64,000 nucleotides of DNA from Chlorophyllum brunneum (GCA_963576785.1 OY756146.1:310001-374000); one strand, 5' to 3'; positions 33,710 through 46,012 are shown, numbered from the stretch's first letter. Made by a program: numbers and translations. The notes: a model not told the origin generated them from the sequence alone.

Positions 33710-36700
33710 ATGAGTACCTCTGCTGCAAAACTAGATACGCCGCACCTTCCCCCACCACGACCAGGCAACGCAGCGGACCTCCAGAAGTTTATCCAGCAAG
33801 AGCTCCCCCGCATGAATATCGAGGTCGATGCGCAGGAGTTCCTCACAAAGCTCCTCCCCGTCCCTGATGCTGTAGTGGCTGGGATATACGACGATTTGAA
33901 GAGAGAAGGGGTCTACAGAAACTCAAAATGGGTTGGATTCCCGTCCTCGGAGAAGTCCAAGTCGAGCGACAAGGCCAAAGCACCTTCGGTGCCAACAGGA
34001 CCTCCCCCCCCTCCCGCCGCCAGTACCTCTGCTTCAGTAACGGACCCTGCTGCTACCGCGGACGCCAGTTCTGCATCATCCACTGCAGCTTCCTCTTCCC
34101 AGTCCGTCGAAGCAAAGCCTGGCAAAGTCATGGAGGCGTCATTATACCAACCTTTTGTTGATCTAGCCAACAAGATTACCGAGTACACTCGAACGCTGTG
34201 TCCAAACGATGAGACACCACCAGACAAACTGCGTGGGGAATGGGTTAATACGCATAATCGATCACCAGGCTCGGGCAATCCGCATTCGCAGACGCTTATG
34301 CCTGATATTTGTTTCACGTCTCAGACGAACGCTGAGGAGCTGAAGACGCTGCCAGTTCGGGAAGATGCAGCCGACCAATCCAACAATACCATGGACGGGA
34401 CGCAGGTGAGTATCGAAAACAGACTGGATTCGTTCTTTCTCATCACGCTCGCTCTTAGGGAGATGACCAAGAGGGAGCCAGAGGAAGTGTAGTTGATGGT
34501 GAACGGGTATCTCTTCCACGTTACTTTATCTACCAATAGCTGATGCAATTTTTTATCCAGGCGGACAGTGGATTCGCGTCAAGTAGACAAGATCTCAATA
34601 GAACTGGTAGCAGCGACGTTCCCCAGCCTGAAAAGGAGCACGAAAATAGTGGAAAGGCGGCGACGGGCAAACCGGTACGTGTTTTCCCTACGCCCTACTA
34701 CACCGTATCTGAGGCACCACACCGCCGCATTCAGCCATCGCACCACTGGCTTCAGATTTACACAGTGGTGGAGGTCAAAAGGAGCGCCGTTCGTTCTCTG
34801 CCTCAATTGTCCACATACGTCGGTCAGATCTTCATGGAGCAGCTTGACCGACACTTCGTTCTTGCCCTCTCCCTCCACTTGGACAACATCCACGTCCATC
34901 TCTTTGACCGGAGCGGAGTGGTCAGCTCCACACCAATCAACATTCACGAGGTCAGACTCTAGCTTCATCTCGACTCGCAATGGCTCAACCTGGCGTTTAG
35001 AAACCGGAGGACTTCATCCGCATCATCAGTAGTTTTTCCTGCTTGCCTGCGACGACGCTCGGGTGGGACCCAACCTTTCGTGTTTGGGATGGGAAGAACG
35101 TTGTTGGGTCCTATGCGACCTCGCTGCAAGAATTCAAGAGCGCATATGAGATCCCCTGGGTCATTGATGGCTTCGAGGAGGGTCACACCAACACTGCTGG
35201 TGCTGGTCGTGGTCCCGCTGGCAACTTGGAGACCCCCACCAGCCAGGGCGGATCCCGGACGAGCCCCCTTCGGAATGAGTCAAGCGACTGTTCGCGCGCT
35301 CAAGATGACACCTCTGCCAAATGCCGCCGGTATGTCGCCATCCGGTTCTTGAACCTTCAGGATGCGAAGAGACTGTGGGGAAGAGGCACCATTGTGCTCG
35401 AGGTGGTTTCGTTGGAGGACTGGCTCCAGAAGAACAAAAAGGCATGCTCGCTGACTTATAGCCTGTGTAATTCCTGACTCTTGTCTAGGCGCAGGTGTTC
35501 GTGATGAAACAGTCGTGGCAACGGCTCCCTGGCCTTGACGACGAGGGGACGGTCACATTGTCCAATACCTCCTTGAGACCTGACAAGCCAACGGAACGAG
35601 TGGATAGAGCTCGAGTTTTGCGTGAAGGCATCCAATCGTCGCCTTTTGAAGCGTGGGTGCTTATCCAGGCTGGTTTGCAGGACCGCTTGTACGAGAGTGG
35701 ATATGTCAGGTGGAAGGCGGAGAAGGCGGAGACGTTGGCATCCATCCGCAAAGGACTCCAGCCATTGCCCTTGAAAGCGAGGAAGGCAGCTGCCACTGCT
35801 TCCAGGACCGGGTCCCGCGGATCGAGTATTCCGGGGGCCGATGCGTGGGCGAGGGAGCGACCGATAGAAATAAGCATTCCACAGGCTGACTCCAAAGTCG
35901 AGCCCCCCATTTTGGTCTCCAGGACGTTAGCTCGCACGTTCTTGAAGATGTCGGGTTGGTCAGTCAAATATTTCAAGGACAAGCGGGAGTTCCTAGGTTG
36001 TCTCAAGGACGCGGTGAAAGGTTTGTATCTATTCGACCTGGTGTTTCCTGGAAACTGATTAATCAGATCATGAGCGATTGTACAAGGCTGGCGTAATGCA
36101 TCGCGACATTAGCGTCAACAATATTTTGGTCTCGACCAGTGGCAAAGGCCATCTGATTGACTTCGACCACAGCAAGATCACTACTAATCTCAAACTGTTG
36201 CCGTCGCGTTCTGGATCGTTCCCGCCATACATATATCATCACTTTTCGGAATGTCTGGACCAGAGGGTCTTGGAGCTTTCTGAGCAGCGGTACGGTGATG
36301 ACTATACCTATCTCGGAGCATTAGAAAAGGCCTGGAATCTCTATGATGGTGGTATGAAAACGACTGCTGATCTTGGATGGATTGACGAGGTCGGCTATTG
36401 TTGTCAGTGAAATGGATGATGGCTAACCACTTCTGATAGCCGTATGCAATCCCGGATTTTGGTGATCGTAAACCGGGGGACGGTTATATCACGGTGAGCT
36501 GTTCAATCAAGTTGCCTTTGTTGGATAAATCTCATGCCCCACCTCAGGGCACTCCCCCTTTCATAAGCTGGAGGCTGAGGCAGGGCGCAGACGCACACAC
36601 GGCCATCCACGATGCCGAGTCGCTCTGGTGGGTTCCAGTGTACATCGCTCTCCGATACGATGGACCTGGAGGAACAGAGCGGAAGCTGTCCAAAGAGGTG

Positions 36701-37282
36701 GAAGAACTGATGCGCCACCTATTCTTTGACTACGACTACTCACTGCGTGCCAAGCAAAAGATTTTCAGTATGGCAAATGAGAACAGGAACCTAGAAGACT
36801 TACTGAAGCATATCAGCCCATATTTCGACAACCTCAAAGACCTCATACGAGACTGGTACAAGGTTCTCCACATTGCATGGGCCTATCCCGAAGGGTTGGA
36901 AAACAATTACCCACACAGTGTCATCTGCAAGGTTCTGGACAAGGCTATTGCACAGATTGATGTGGCTGAGGAGACCACCAAGTGGGGCCATCTCACAACG
37001 GCCGAGGAGAGCCGCAGGGAGCAATACTGGAAAGACGCCGAGACAGCTATTCAGCGGCAAATGACGGTCCATGCAGCTTTGGCGCAACAAACTTCGGAAC
37101 GAGTGAAGTCCACTGCCTCTACTTCCGCTACCTCTACTCCCTCCCTCGCAACCCCCATTCCAGATCCGGCCAGGGAATCTTCAGCCATGGTTGTCACCCC
37201 GCCTCGACCCACAACATTGAAAGCTTCACTTCGCTCTCCCGAAGAACTGCAATCAAGAAAAAGGAGCCGCAACCGTTCGTAG
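33710..37282 (+). CDS. FunK1-type fungal protein kinase, copy B
   Basis: Nine exons join in phase to about 1052 residues: 33710-34405, 34459-34506, 34561-34674, 34735-34950, 35001-35441, 35489-36020, 36067-36389, 36440-36493, 36548-37282. Start MSTSAAKLDTPHLPPPRPG. The intron 35442-35488 has a GC donor (AAG|gcatgc). Features: a Ser/Ala/Pro-rich stretch at about residues 85-145, a helical region (LDRHFVLALSLHLDNI), WDPTFRVWDGK, VMKQSW (about 511), MHRDISVNNIL (about 694), LIDFDHS and GTPPFISW (about 808). The C-terminal tail ends in a basic RKRSRNRS. The HRD motif is complete; DFG reads DFD, as in this family. FunK1 kinases are expanded in mushroom-forming fungi; the role of this one is unknown. 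Confidence 0.85.
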
Positions 37283-38144
37283 AAAGAGTTTGACATTTTG
37301 CTGTTCTTACTCTCTTTCTGTCGTGATCGTCCCTGTTGGTCCGCCGTAGACCCCAACTCAAGACTTGTATTCTTGTACTCCCGAAATGATATTAATTTAC
37401 GTCTCGTGATGCAACTCAGACTTCCAAGTATTCAAACGTCGTAGATAGAGCCATGGTAACTATGCCCTTGACTAGGTTCTTGCCATGGTTCAGTAACGTC
37501 AACCCGTTGAAAGCAAGCTACGGAGAGGCCTCCATTATCAAATTCACCTTCAGTGTTTATCTATCCTTCTGACCCTACCACACACGAAATCAGATATCGC
37601 TCCCATTCCCAGATTCCGCACTTTTCTTTCAGAAACTGGAATAGACTCCGTATCCAAAGGTTTTGTCGTAAACCACTTCCTCGTGCCTGCTCGCTTGATC
37701 GCCATCTACTCCTCTCACAGTTCTTCGATACCACCACGACTTACGAGCATCTATATAGCCTTTCTCAGATGGAAATTGCAAAGTTTATCCAAAGTTCTCG
37801 GATCCGCTTATTCACTCGGGGAGTATGATTGCGGAAGAGTATAAATTTGGTGCTAGGTTTAACACATAAGTCATTCGCTGTCGAACGGGATCTCGAACGT
37901 GCAGTAGGTGCACAACCGATCTGGGATCCACGAGCACCCTGGTCGACAGCAAGACACATTGACCTTTTCCATACACAATGCTCTAAACTTATTCCAACAC
38001 CAGAGAACGACAACTCCTGTGGTTAACTAGACATTACAGGTAAGATTATCTCAAATCATTCGAATCGGGAACTGGAAACGCCAATAAGGATACTCTATTA
38101 AGCCGTACCAGAGAATTGCAACAGTCGTAAATTCTGCGCTGTGA
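37283..38144. other. Spacer between FunK1 B and GPI8 (convergent 3' ends)
   Basis: No gene I can support. Short open frames on both strands (37553-37828 plus; 37765-38013 minus) are not conserved in frame in the second copy at 60800-61313, which lacks about 173 bp (37682-37854). The site gtaactat at 37456-37463 is the intact counterpart of the hAT target. Confidence 0.6.
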
Positions 38145-39606
38145 TCAGGGCCGGAAAACCCATGTCGTAGTTACACCCAGGAGTGCAAGTCCACCCCATA
38201 GTCCAAGTGTCCGTAGGTCGGATATGTACACGTCTTCTCTCGATGGGGTGAAAGGCGCTGGAGTGCGGGGTGCCGGTAGTGGTCCAGCCACGTCGAAAGT
38301 CTCTCCTGCTGGTGGAGTTTCAAGTATCGGATGGTAGTCGTCTGACGCGTCGGGAGGTGTGACCTCTGCCTGGGAAACACCACCAAAGAAGTCCGTAATC
38401 AGGGCGTTGTTGAGTGAGCGCCGGAAGAGGTCGCTTCGCACACCGGGATGGGAGTTGATTTTGGAGGGATCATAGTTGTTGAACTAGTAGTTAGAATTAG
38501 TGAAGCCATGTTGAAGCTCAAATCCAGAGACAGACCAGGTCTTGCATAGTCATCTGACTCGTTTTGTTGATTCCTTCCATGTAATCAAGAATGTAATGTG
38601 TGTAAGCGTCGATAACAGCTACTCCGATGTCGTTGTCGTTCGCATACTGGAAGAGTATGAGCGTCGTCAAAAAATGACGTGGAATAATATACGCACCGAA
38701 TAAGAGTTCTCACCAAGCTCCGAAGATCCTGTGGCGAGGATGTTGGGAGAGTAAAACTTGGAATACATAGTGTTTGCCTGGCAGGTATCAATCATGAAGA
38801 AAATTTCATTGTATCTGCCGAGGCAAAATAAGCTATCGACAAGAGCGATAAAAATGATGAAAATGGCGCACCGCTTCTTTTGGTACATCTGCTCGAACGC
38901 GTCTGCGATATCAAATGCACTGATCTCTTCATTGTCTTGGAATTTGAGGAATTCATTTCCGCCGTGTCCCGTCATGTAAACGAATATGTTGGAACGTTCA
39001 TCTGATAGAAGACGCTTAGAACGAGGTACGGAAGCATCCATTCGGCCTGCGGAATCATGCATGTCAGCACAAGTAGACCGGCACCAGATAGAAACGACAC
39101 ACCAGTTAATACTCGGATGAAGTTCTCGACGGTCACTTCATAACCACGATAGTCCACCTCGATATTGTCGCCGTAAAGGTCTAGATGTCGTCCGGGATTC
39201 GCGTAAACGCTTCCAGGAAACTGGTTTCGCAAGTTGCATGATGCGTCGTCGGCCAGCATGAGGATGATATTGGAGTCAGGTATACCAAGTCGTTTGACGG
39301 TTCGATACCTGTAGAAGGTTGCTCAACGCATTTTAGACGGCACGAAAGTGAGAATAGTGTACATTCCGAGAGCATTGGCCATGTGCTATGGTCGTCGGTC
39401 AGCATCCGGCGTTGCTTGAGGGGAATACAACTAACCCTGTAGTTGAACCAGTACCGTGATGAGCAGACGAGAACAGCCCAGTTATTGGTGTGTGCAGAAG
39501 CCCCCGGTGCTGCATTCCGCTCGAAGAAATCATGTACAGGTGCTGTGTTGAGTGCCCATATCGAGTAGAAGATGCTGAGCAAGTGGAGGAAAGAGATCAG
39601 ACGCAT
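38145..39606 (-). CDS. GPI8: GPI-anchor transamidase catalytic subunit (GPI8/PIG-K)
   Basis: Seven exons, read on the minus strand: 39436-39606, 39363-39385 (23-nt micro-exon), 39103-39308, 38872-39046, 38697-38814, 38536-38646, 38145-38483, giving about 380 residues; yeast Gpi8 has about 410. Peptidase C13 hallmarks: [15 protein letters not shown] near the start, the catalytic His in [10 protein letters not shown] and the catalytic Cys in [11 protein letters not shown], separated by [16 protein letters not shown]. An N-terminal hydrophobic segment ([15 protein letters not shown]) is the ER signal peptide, and [12 protein letters not shown] at the end is the single membrane helix. It removes the C-terminal propeptide and attaches the GPI anchor in the ER. 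Start codons of GPI8 and the next gene are 41 bp apart. Confidence 0.95.
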
Positions 39607-39647
39607 TTGTGACCGAGTTCACACACTCTTGGCTTCCTACCACCACC
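39607..39647. promoter_or_regulatory. Very short divergent intergenic region between GPI8 and the HCNGP-like gene
   Basis: Only 41 bp separate the two ATGs. No TATA box is visible. Transcripts must overlap at their 5' ends or start inside each other's first exons; a shared bidirectional promoter is likely. Confidence 0.6.
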
Positions 39648-41029
39648 ATGCACGGTATGTTATCACACCAAGGCTGGTATTTCTCGTCGCTGACGATAGC
39701 GCAGGTCTCGTTGCGTATGACGACGACTCTCAGAGCGACTCTGAACAATCCCCACAGACGCAGAATGTGAGATTTTGCCGCTTTTCAGTCCAGTTAAGGT
39801 GTTTCCCTTTTGCTCGCCCTCGTTTTTGTTCTTTTCGGATAGGATAAAGAGCTGAAGGCTGGCCATAAATCCTCAACAGAGTGTAAGTGTGCATCTCTTT
39901 TCTATATCACTGCATCTAAAAGCTTTTACCAGCTCGACGCCTTCAAAAATCCCAGATTGTAATCAAGCGGCCCAGTAATATCCACAAGGGCCATCTTCGT
40001 GTGCCACTCTCTGAAGACATTAAGACTAGAGCGCCCGAACCGTCGTCCAGCTCCCATCCCCAAGACCGCGGGTATGAGCTACAGGAACCCCCGGAACAGC
40101 CGCAGGAACGAATACCTGATCAAGCCGACACTCCGGTGCCTATTGAGGACGAACTAGCGCAGATCAGAGCTATACTCCGACCTCCGCCCATACCAGGGAT
40201 TGAGGACTGGGGAATCCCACCACCGTCCACCGAACCGTGTAATCCTGCTATTCAGGTCGGTCTAGCTGTATGTTGAGCGCGCAGCTTGTTTCTAACTCCT
40301 TCATCTTCCCCTGCACACCCAGACCAAACTCGCCCAGTTCAGTGCCCTCAAGCACGACCCACATAACCCAAAACACTTCAATGACTCCCTCATGTCGAAC
40401 CGCTCGTTCCGAAACCCTCATCTTTATGCCAAACTTGTCGAATTCGTCGATGTAGACGAACGTGCCACCAATTTCCCGAAAGACATATGGGACCCGCAGG
40501 ACGTACAGGAGGAATGGTTCGCCGATAAACTTGGTGAGTTGCCTTTTGAAAGCCAACCCGTAATTTTGCTCAGCTAGTCCTGATGTGGAATTCTTTTTTT
40601 CTTACTTTTTACTGTCGAATTCGACCGGCCGCACTCGATACCGGGAACGGGCTACCGCTCCTTTTTCGCATGGAATCCTTGAACTACAAATCTACAATCT
40701 AACGTTTGTCACTTTCTGTTTCGCGTCTCAAACTGGCTCAAGCCGAACAACAAAAACTTCGTGCAGAACAACAAGCTACGGCGCAAATATCTGGGAAACG
40801 GTCCCAAATAGCCTTTACGCCGTCTTCATCCTCGGCTTCGACTATTTCCGCTCTGGTACCGCCAACCACAATGTCAAGAGCACAACAGGAGAGAGATAAT
40901 AAGAGTTATGGGTATAGCCTTGGTCACTCGTCTGGTGTATTAGGGGGTGGGAAGAGACCGAATCGGTACCAGCCGTATGGCACGCAGAGTCAACTTCCGA
41001 GGGAGCGAGAGAAAACTCGGTATGGGTAG
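39648..41029 (+). CDS. HCNGP/SAP30-binding-protein-like nuclear regulator
   Basis: Six exons: 39648-39654 (7 nt), 39705-39766, 39843-39882, 39933-40255, 40323-40533, 40743-41029, all GT-AG and in phase, about 309 residues. The start [17 protein letters not shown] is usual for this family. Then a polyproline and acidic part, and the HCNGP domain from about residue 125 ([51 protein letters not shown]). The tail is Gln/Ala-rich and basic. HCNGP/SAP30BP proteins act in transcription regulation and mRNA splicing in the nucleus. The last intron is 209 bp, much longer than the others, so a further exon there is possible. Confidence 0.9.
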
Positions 41030-41563
41030 AGTTTCGAATTGCGAGTTTCGGTGTAGACATGGTGATTGACGGATACTTCTTTCGTTACCATCTAATTGCG
41101 TTGTCGTCCCAGACCCCTGCCCCTCGAGCAAACCATGCTAGGTTGATGTTTATCTCGCCCGACAATAAACTTATTGCACGAGAAAGACCAAGATGTCCAC
41201 AATAATGTCGTCACCACTGGGTCCCACAAATACCCACTTAATATTGGTGCAGGCTAGTACTAGCCCTGACGAAAGTTAGGAGTTCTGTATATCTACCGTC
41301 CATTTGGGTGGTATGTGAGCTGTGATTACATCAACTCATTGTACTGTAGCCGCTTTCAGGACGACAAGTCTTTTGCAGACAAGGGTTTATCCAGAAGAAT
41401 CTGAAGCATTGAGCTTAGGAAACAGCACGGTTCCGGTGTGTACACATTGCAAGTACACATGGTAACCTCCAATAATCCCAAGACACATATCAGTGGAACT
41501 TGGTCTACTGATCCTCCGTAAAGTAATAGGTGAGCAGGTCCACGTCGAATTACCCTTGCTAAA
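41030..41563. other. Spacer after the HCNGP-like gene
   Basis: No gene seen. Unique up to about 41477; from 41478 it is homologous to the left edge of the first FunK1 unit. This marks the start of the second copy of the segmental duplication. Confidence 0.6.
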
Positions 41564-44500
41564 ATGGGCACCGCTGCTCCTAAATTAGATACACCTCTGC
41601 TTGCCCATCATTCTACCAACAATGAATATCTCAGTCGATGCCGTGAGTTTCTTGGAAAGGATCCTTCCAGTCCCCGACGATGTCGTGGCCAAGATACACA
41701 AGCTTTTGGAGGAAGAAGGGGTCTACAAGGATTCGCAATGGGTTGGATTGCTATCTTCAACGAAAAAGCCAAGGTCGAAAATGTACCTTCAGTGCCTAGA
41801 GATACCCCACCCCCGTCAACAGGTACCACCCCGACCAGTGCTGGCCTACCATTCGACGATACCCCTGCACAGGAAGAGTCAGTATACAATGCTTTTGTTC
41901 GGACAGCCAACAAGATTACCGAGTACACTCGGACACTTTACTCACAACGACCTGCACGATTGTGCGGCGAGTGGGTTGATGCGCATAATAGGGCACCACC
42001 CTCGGACAGTTTGCATTCTAGGATGCCCCTGCCTGACATTGCTTTTACGTCCCTCACGAACGCTCAGGAGATGAAGGCGTGGCCTCAAATTCCAGAAGAT
42101 GAACCTGGTCAATCTGACGATACGGCGGAGTAGATGCAGGTGAGTGTCCGAAAACGCAGGATTGATTTTATTCATCACCTTCACATTCAGCCAGACGATG
42201 AGAAATGCAGAGACGCTGAAAAGGGGGTGCTGGACAAAGAGGTACGCCTCCTTGACCCTTATGATGCAGTGCCTCAAGCGACGTGTCATTACCCCCAGTC
42301 GTCGCGACTCTGGCTTCGCATTTACGCCGTAGCAGAGCTCGGGTCGGACAAAAAGGTGGGCTCTCCGGCTCAACTATCTACATTGTCAGCAGTTTTGCAT
42401 ACCTGCCGCCGACGACACTTGGGTGGGACCCAACGTTTCATATTTGGGATGGGAAGAACATTGTTCCATCCTATGTTTCCTCGCTCCCAAAATTCGAGGA
42501 CGCTAATGAGATCCCCTGGATCATTGATAGTATACTGGGAACAGCACCAGTCCTAGTGAAGATATCCCTCCCACGAGCTGCAGACAATATGTCGCGATCC
42601 AATCCCTGAATGTTGAGGATAGGAAGAGACCGTGTGGATGAGGCACTGTTGTGCTTGAAGTGATTTCATTAGAGGATTGGCGCAAGAAGAACTGAAAGGT
42701 ATGCCCAAGGAGTTGTGTTGTGGACAACATCTGATTGCAGTATAGGCACCGATCTATGTGATGAAGCAAGCGTGGCAACGGCTGCCTAGGATAAATGTCG
42801 ACGAGGGTACGGTAGAGCTGTCCAACGCCTCGCGAGGCCGTGACTCGGACAAGCCAACGACGCCATCTGCCGAGGTGGTGTCCTTGCACAGAGAAATTCA
42901 GTCACACCCTTTCGAAGCATGTGTGCTTAGACATGCTGGAATGGCGGATCGCTTGCATGATTGTGGATACGTCAGGTCGAACGGGGAGATGGTGGAGACG
43001 TTGACCTTCATCTGCAAAGAACTAAAGCCACTGCCCCCCACTACTCCCAGGACCAGATCTGAATCGTCGGATGAATTGAGTCCAGACACCAACCCATTGT
43101 CAAATGAAAAACCACCAGAAGATACCTAGCCTCCCATTTTGGTATCCAGGACGTTAGCTCGCACGTTCTTGAAACTGTCGGGTTGGCCAGTCAAATATTT
43201 CAAGTCCAAGAAGGAGTTCCTAAGTTGTCTCAAGACGCGGTGAAAGGTTTGTATCTATCTCTTCGAACTGGTCTTCCCGGAAACTGATTAATCAGATCAT
43301 GAGCGATTGTACTAGGCGGGTGTGGTGCATCGCGACATTAGCAACAACAATATTCTGATCTCGGCCAGTGGCGAAGGCCATCTAATCGACTTCGACCACA
43401 GCAAGATCACTACTCGCACTAAACCGTCGCCGTCATGTACTGAATCACTCCCACTAGACAAGAGTGATATCCTTTCGACATATTTGGATCAGAGAATCCT
43501 GAAGCTTTCTGAACAGCGGTATGGTGGTGGACTTAGCTATCTCGGGGCGGTAGAAGAGGCCTGGGGTTTCTGGGGTGGTGGTATGAAAATGGCTGCTGAT
43601 CTTGGATGGATTGACGAGGTCGGCTATTGTTGTCAGTGAAATGGACGGTGGCTGACCACTTCTGCTAGCCGTATGGGATCCCCGATTTCGGCAAGCGTCA
43701 AGTGAGGCATGGTTATATCACGGTGAGCTGTTCAATCAAATACCTCGCATCTGACAAATCTCATACCCCATTCAGGACACTCCCCCTTTCGAGAGAGGTC
43801 GTCCGCCATGAAGAGTCCAATTTGGAATATGATATCCGCAAATGCCACTCCCTCATATATATCGGGAAACCCTAACAATTCGGTCAAGTCCAGAACACCG
43901 ATATGCAAATTTTGGTCACATATGTGAACAATAGGCGATGACACCGTGAAGTCGTACTGTTGCAGCCAGCCACACTGTTCTCCCCAAGGATCTAAAGGAT
44001 GAAGGAATATGACCTCGTGGAATGGGAAAGGCTCGTTAGGCGATGGATACAGTCGTTTGAGGGGCGATTCATTGGTAGCTGATTGCCATGATGGGATGGC
44101 CATAGCAGATATGTGGCCTTTCATAAGCTGGAAGCTGAGGCTGGATGCAGAAGCACACACGGCTATCCATGACGCTGAGTCACTCTGGTGGGTCCTGGTG
44201 TATATCACTCTCAAGTACGATGGACCCGGAGGAACAAAGCGGAAGTTGTCCAAAGAGCTGCAAGAACTGATGCTCCACCTATTCTATGACTATGACCACT
44301 CACTGCGTGCCAAGCAAAAGATCTTCGACACAGAAAATCAGAACAGGAACCTGGAAGATTTACTGAAGCATATCAGCCCATATTTCGACAGCCTGAAAGG
44401 CCTCATACGAGACTGGCACAAGGTCCTTCGGATTGCGTGGACCTATCGCAGGGGGTTAGAAAACCCTTACCCACACAGCGTCATATGCAAGGTCCTGGAC

Positions 44501-44839
44501 ACAGCTATTGCACAGATTGATGTGGCTGAGGAGGCTGCTAAGTGGGGTGATCTCACGAAAGCCGAGCAGATCCGTAGGGAGAGATACCGGAAGGATACAG
44601 AGACAGCGATTCACCGACAAATGACAGTCCATGCAGTTTTGGCGCAACAAACTTCGGAACGAGGTTTAAGCAACAAGCTCTCAATTATCTCCACTACCAC
44701 TGGCGCTACCGCCTCTGTTCTGGCCTTGAATTCTGACGGTCCATCTCTGAATGATACATGGCCTCGACCCACATCGAAAACTCCACTCCGATCTTCTGCA
44801 GAGCTTCCCCAGAAGAAAAAGAGTCGTCACTGTTTGTAG
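41564..44839 (+). pseudogene. FunK1 copy C, pseudogene
   Basis: Paralogue of copy A with the same out-of-frame first ATG. Lesions: TAG 42131; a deletion of about 210 bp at 42383 removing the exon for LDRHFVLALSLHLDNI; TGA 42639 and TGA 42693 (the second in a CGA context); loss of the RKGLQPLPL...ADSKVE segment with a stop near 43127; a 1-bp deletion near 43233; TAG 43313 replacing the Lys before AGV-HRD; and a 326-bp foreign insert at 43791-44116. The kinase loop VVHRDISNNNIL and LIDFDHS are still readable. The tail from 44009 to 44839 is one open frame of 276 codons whose start lies in the insert. Confidence 0.9.
43791..44116 (-). other. Inserted fragment in FunK1 C, probably a captured exon
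   Basis: 326 bp absent from copies A, B and D and flanked by a 6-bp direct repeat cctttc (43785-43790, 44117-44122) that is single in A. On the minus strand it is open end to end (about 108 codons: FLHPLDPWGEQCGWLQQYDF ... VLDLTELLGFPDIYEG). It looks like protein-coding sequence of another gene, not recognised. An identical insert is in copy E at 62882-63207. Confidence 0.65.
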
Positions 44840-45608
44840 GACATATTTAGCGTTTTCCTTTTGTTGTACCCCCCGGTCGCCTAGGTCGAAACACTAGTCA
44901 ATTTAGGTCTTAGCACAGTGGTTTGGCTGTTGCACGGTTTCCAAGCACTCACCCCGCCCACAGGTTTCGCTGTGAGCACCACTTATCAGTCATGTGTGCT
45001 TGTCCGATGAGGACGGTCATATGGTAGAATTGTGCCTGCCCATGGTTCTCAGCCGTATCCAGCCCAGCCCAGCATATGTCTGAAATGTTGCCGCATTACA
45101 TTTAAGTAATTGACATGTTTACTTGAGTTGTTTCAGCCACGGATCGATCATCGATGGTGTGGGTCACAGTTGCTCCTGACGGCCTTGCTCGACAAATGTC
45201 TTTTCATGAGAAAGAATGCGGCCATAATCATCAGGGGGCTGATTACTGCGGAATTTGTTGACTCACCTCTCCTTGCTCTCCGGGGAAAACTGGACAAATC
45301 AGGAATTTGCATTAACTATATTCAATACCGCATCCAGTCCCCTTGATGTTATCACTCTCACTATCCAGCAGGCAATTGGTTCCAGAAGAAGGGTGACACT
45401 ATATCGTGCATTGTGTTCTTCCATTGGAAAGAGGGTCCGCTCGGCTAACAAGTTCTTCTGCCCCGATGAGATAGAGCATAATCCAATTGTGGTCACCATT
45501 GGCGTATCTCCTCACGAGTGCTCGCGCTAATCAGTAAGCCTATTGTTTCGTGTTTGTTAACAGTATGGAACATGTTCTCTGACTTACTCTTTTCTATTAC
45601 AACCACGT

Positions 45609-45806
45609 TGTAGCACAAGTGCGACGGATGTCACAGTCGAGACACTGGCTTAGTCGAACGACGAGTAACTGTCCTAAGGTATCGTGTTCGGAAAAAACCT
45701 AACTAACAAGTCGACAGAGGGTCTGTTATACATAAACGGTCTCTTTGGAAGGAAAGGTTAAGACAAACGGACGGAGCGGGCAGGTGACAGGTATGTTATC
45801 GCTACA
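45609..45806. repeat. Solo LTR (198 bp)
   Basis: TGTAGCACAAG at the left, ATCGCTACA at the right (inverted TGTAGC/GCTACA). 5-bp target duplication cacgt (45604-45608 and 45807-45811). The sister site between A and B has one cacgt and no insert. No match to the other LTRs in the window. Confidence 0.85.
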
Positions 45807-45956
45807 CACGTCATCCTCGTCGGATCACAGATTTGACAACTGTCACACAATCCACCACATGCCCAGGGTTGGGCGCTTGGTTGTCTTCACATTTGCTGTT
45901 TATTTTCTTCTGAACTTTATCCTACCATCGATAACGCGTCTCTGCATAGACTCCCA

Positions 45957-45964
45957 GGATATAA
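45957..45964 (+). promoter_or_regulatory. TATA box of FunK1 D
   Basis: tataaatt, 56 bp upstream of the ATG at 46013, same as at copy B. Confidence 0.5.
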
Positions 45965-46012
45965 ATTGGTGAGTCGAGCCTCGTCAAATTGCACGCTAGC
46001 ACACCCGTTCAC

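Larger units (their letters stand above)
29265..39126. repeat. Segmental duplication, copy 1 (FunK1 A, FunK1 B, GPI8)
   Basis: Homologous in the same order and orientation to 41478-62297 once the hAT element is left out. Left edge at acttggtctactgatcctccgta (29285 and 41499). Right edge inside GPI8 exon 3 at about 39126. Copy 2 lacks about 173 bp present here at 37682-37854 and about 20 bp near 37430. Confidence 0.88.
44840..46012. other. Spacer between FunK1 C and D, second copy
   Basis: Homologous to 32706-33709, apart from the solo LTR. No supported gene. Confidence 0.6.

Noticed and set aside
37553..38013. Open frames between FunK1 B and GPI8
   Set aside because: They are not kept in the duplicate at 60892-61182, where a 173-bp difference changes the frames.
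38667..39062. Possible metacaspase
   Set aside because: The His and Cys contexts ([18 protein letters not shown]), the signal peptide and C-terminal helix fit GPI8 of the C13 family, not a caspase fold.
45660..45700. Similarity of gtcctaaggta to a conserved large-subunit rRNA segment
   Set aside because: Only about a dozen bases match, inside a well-bounded solo LTR; no rRNA context around it.
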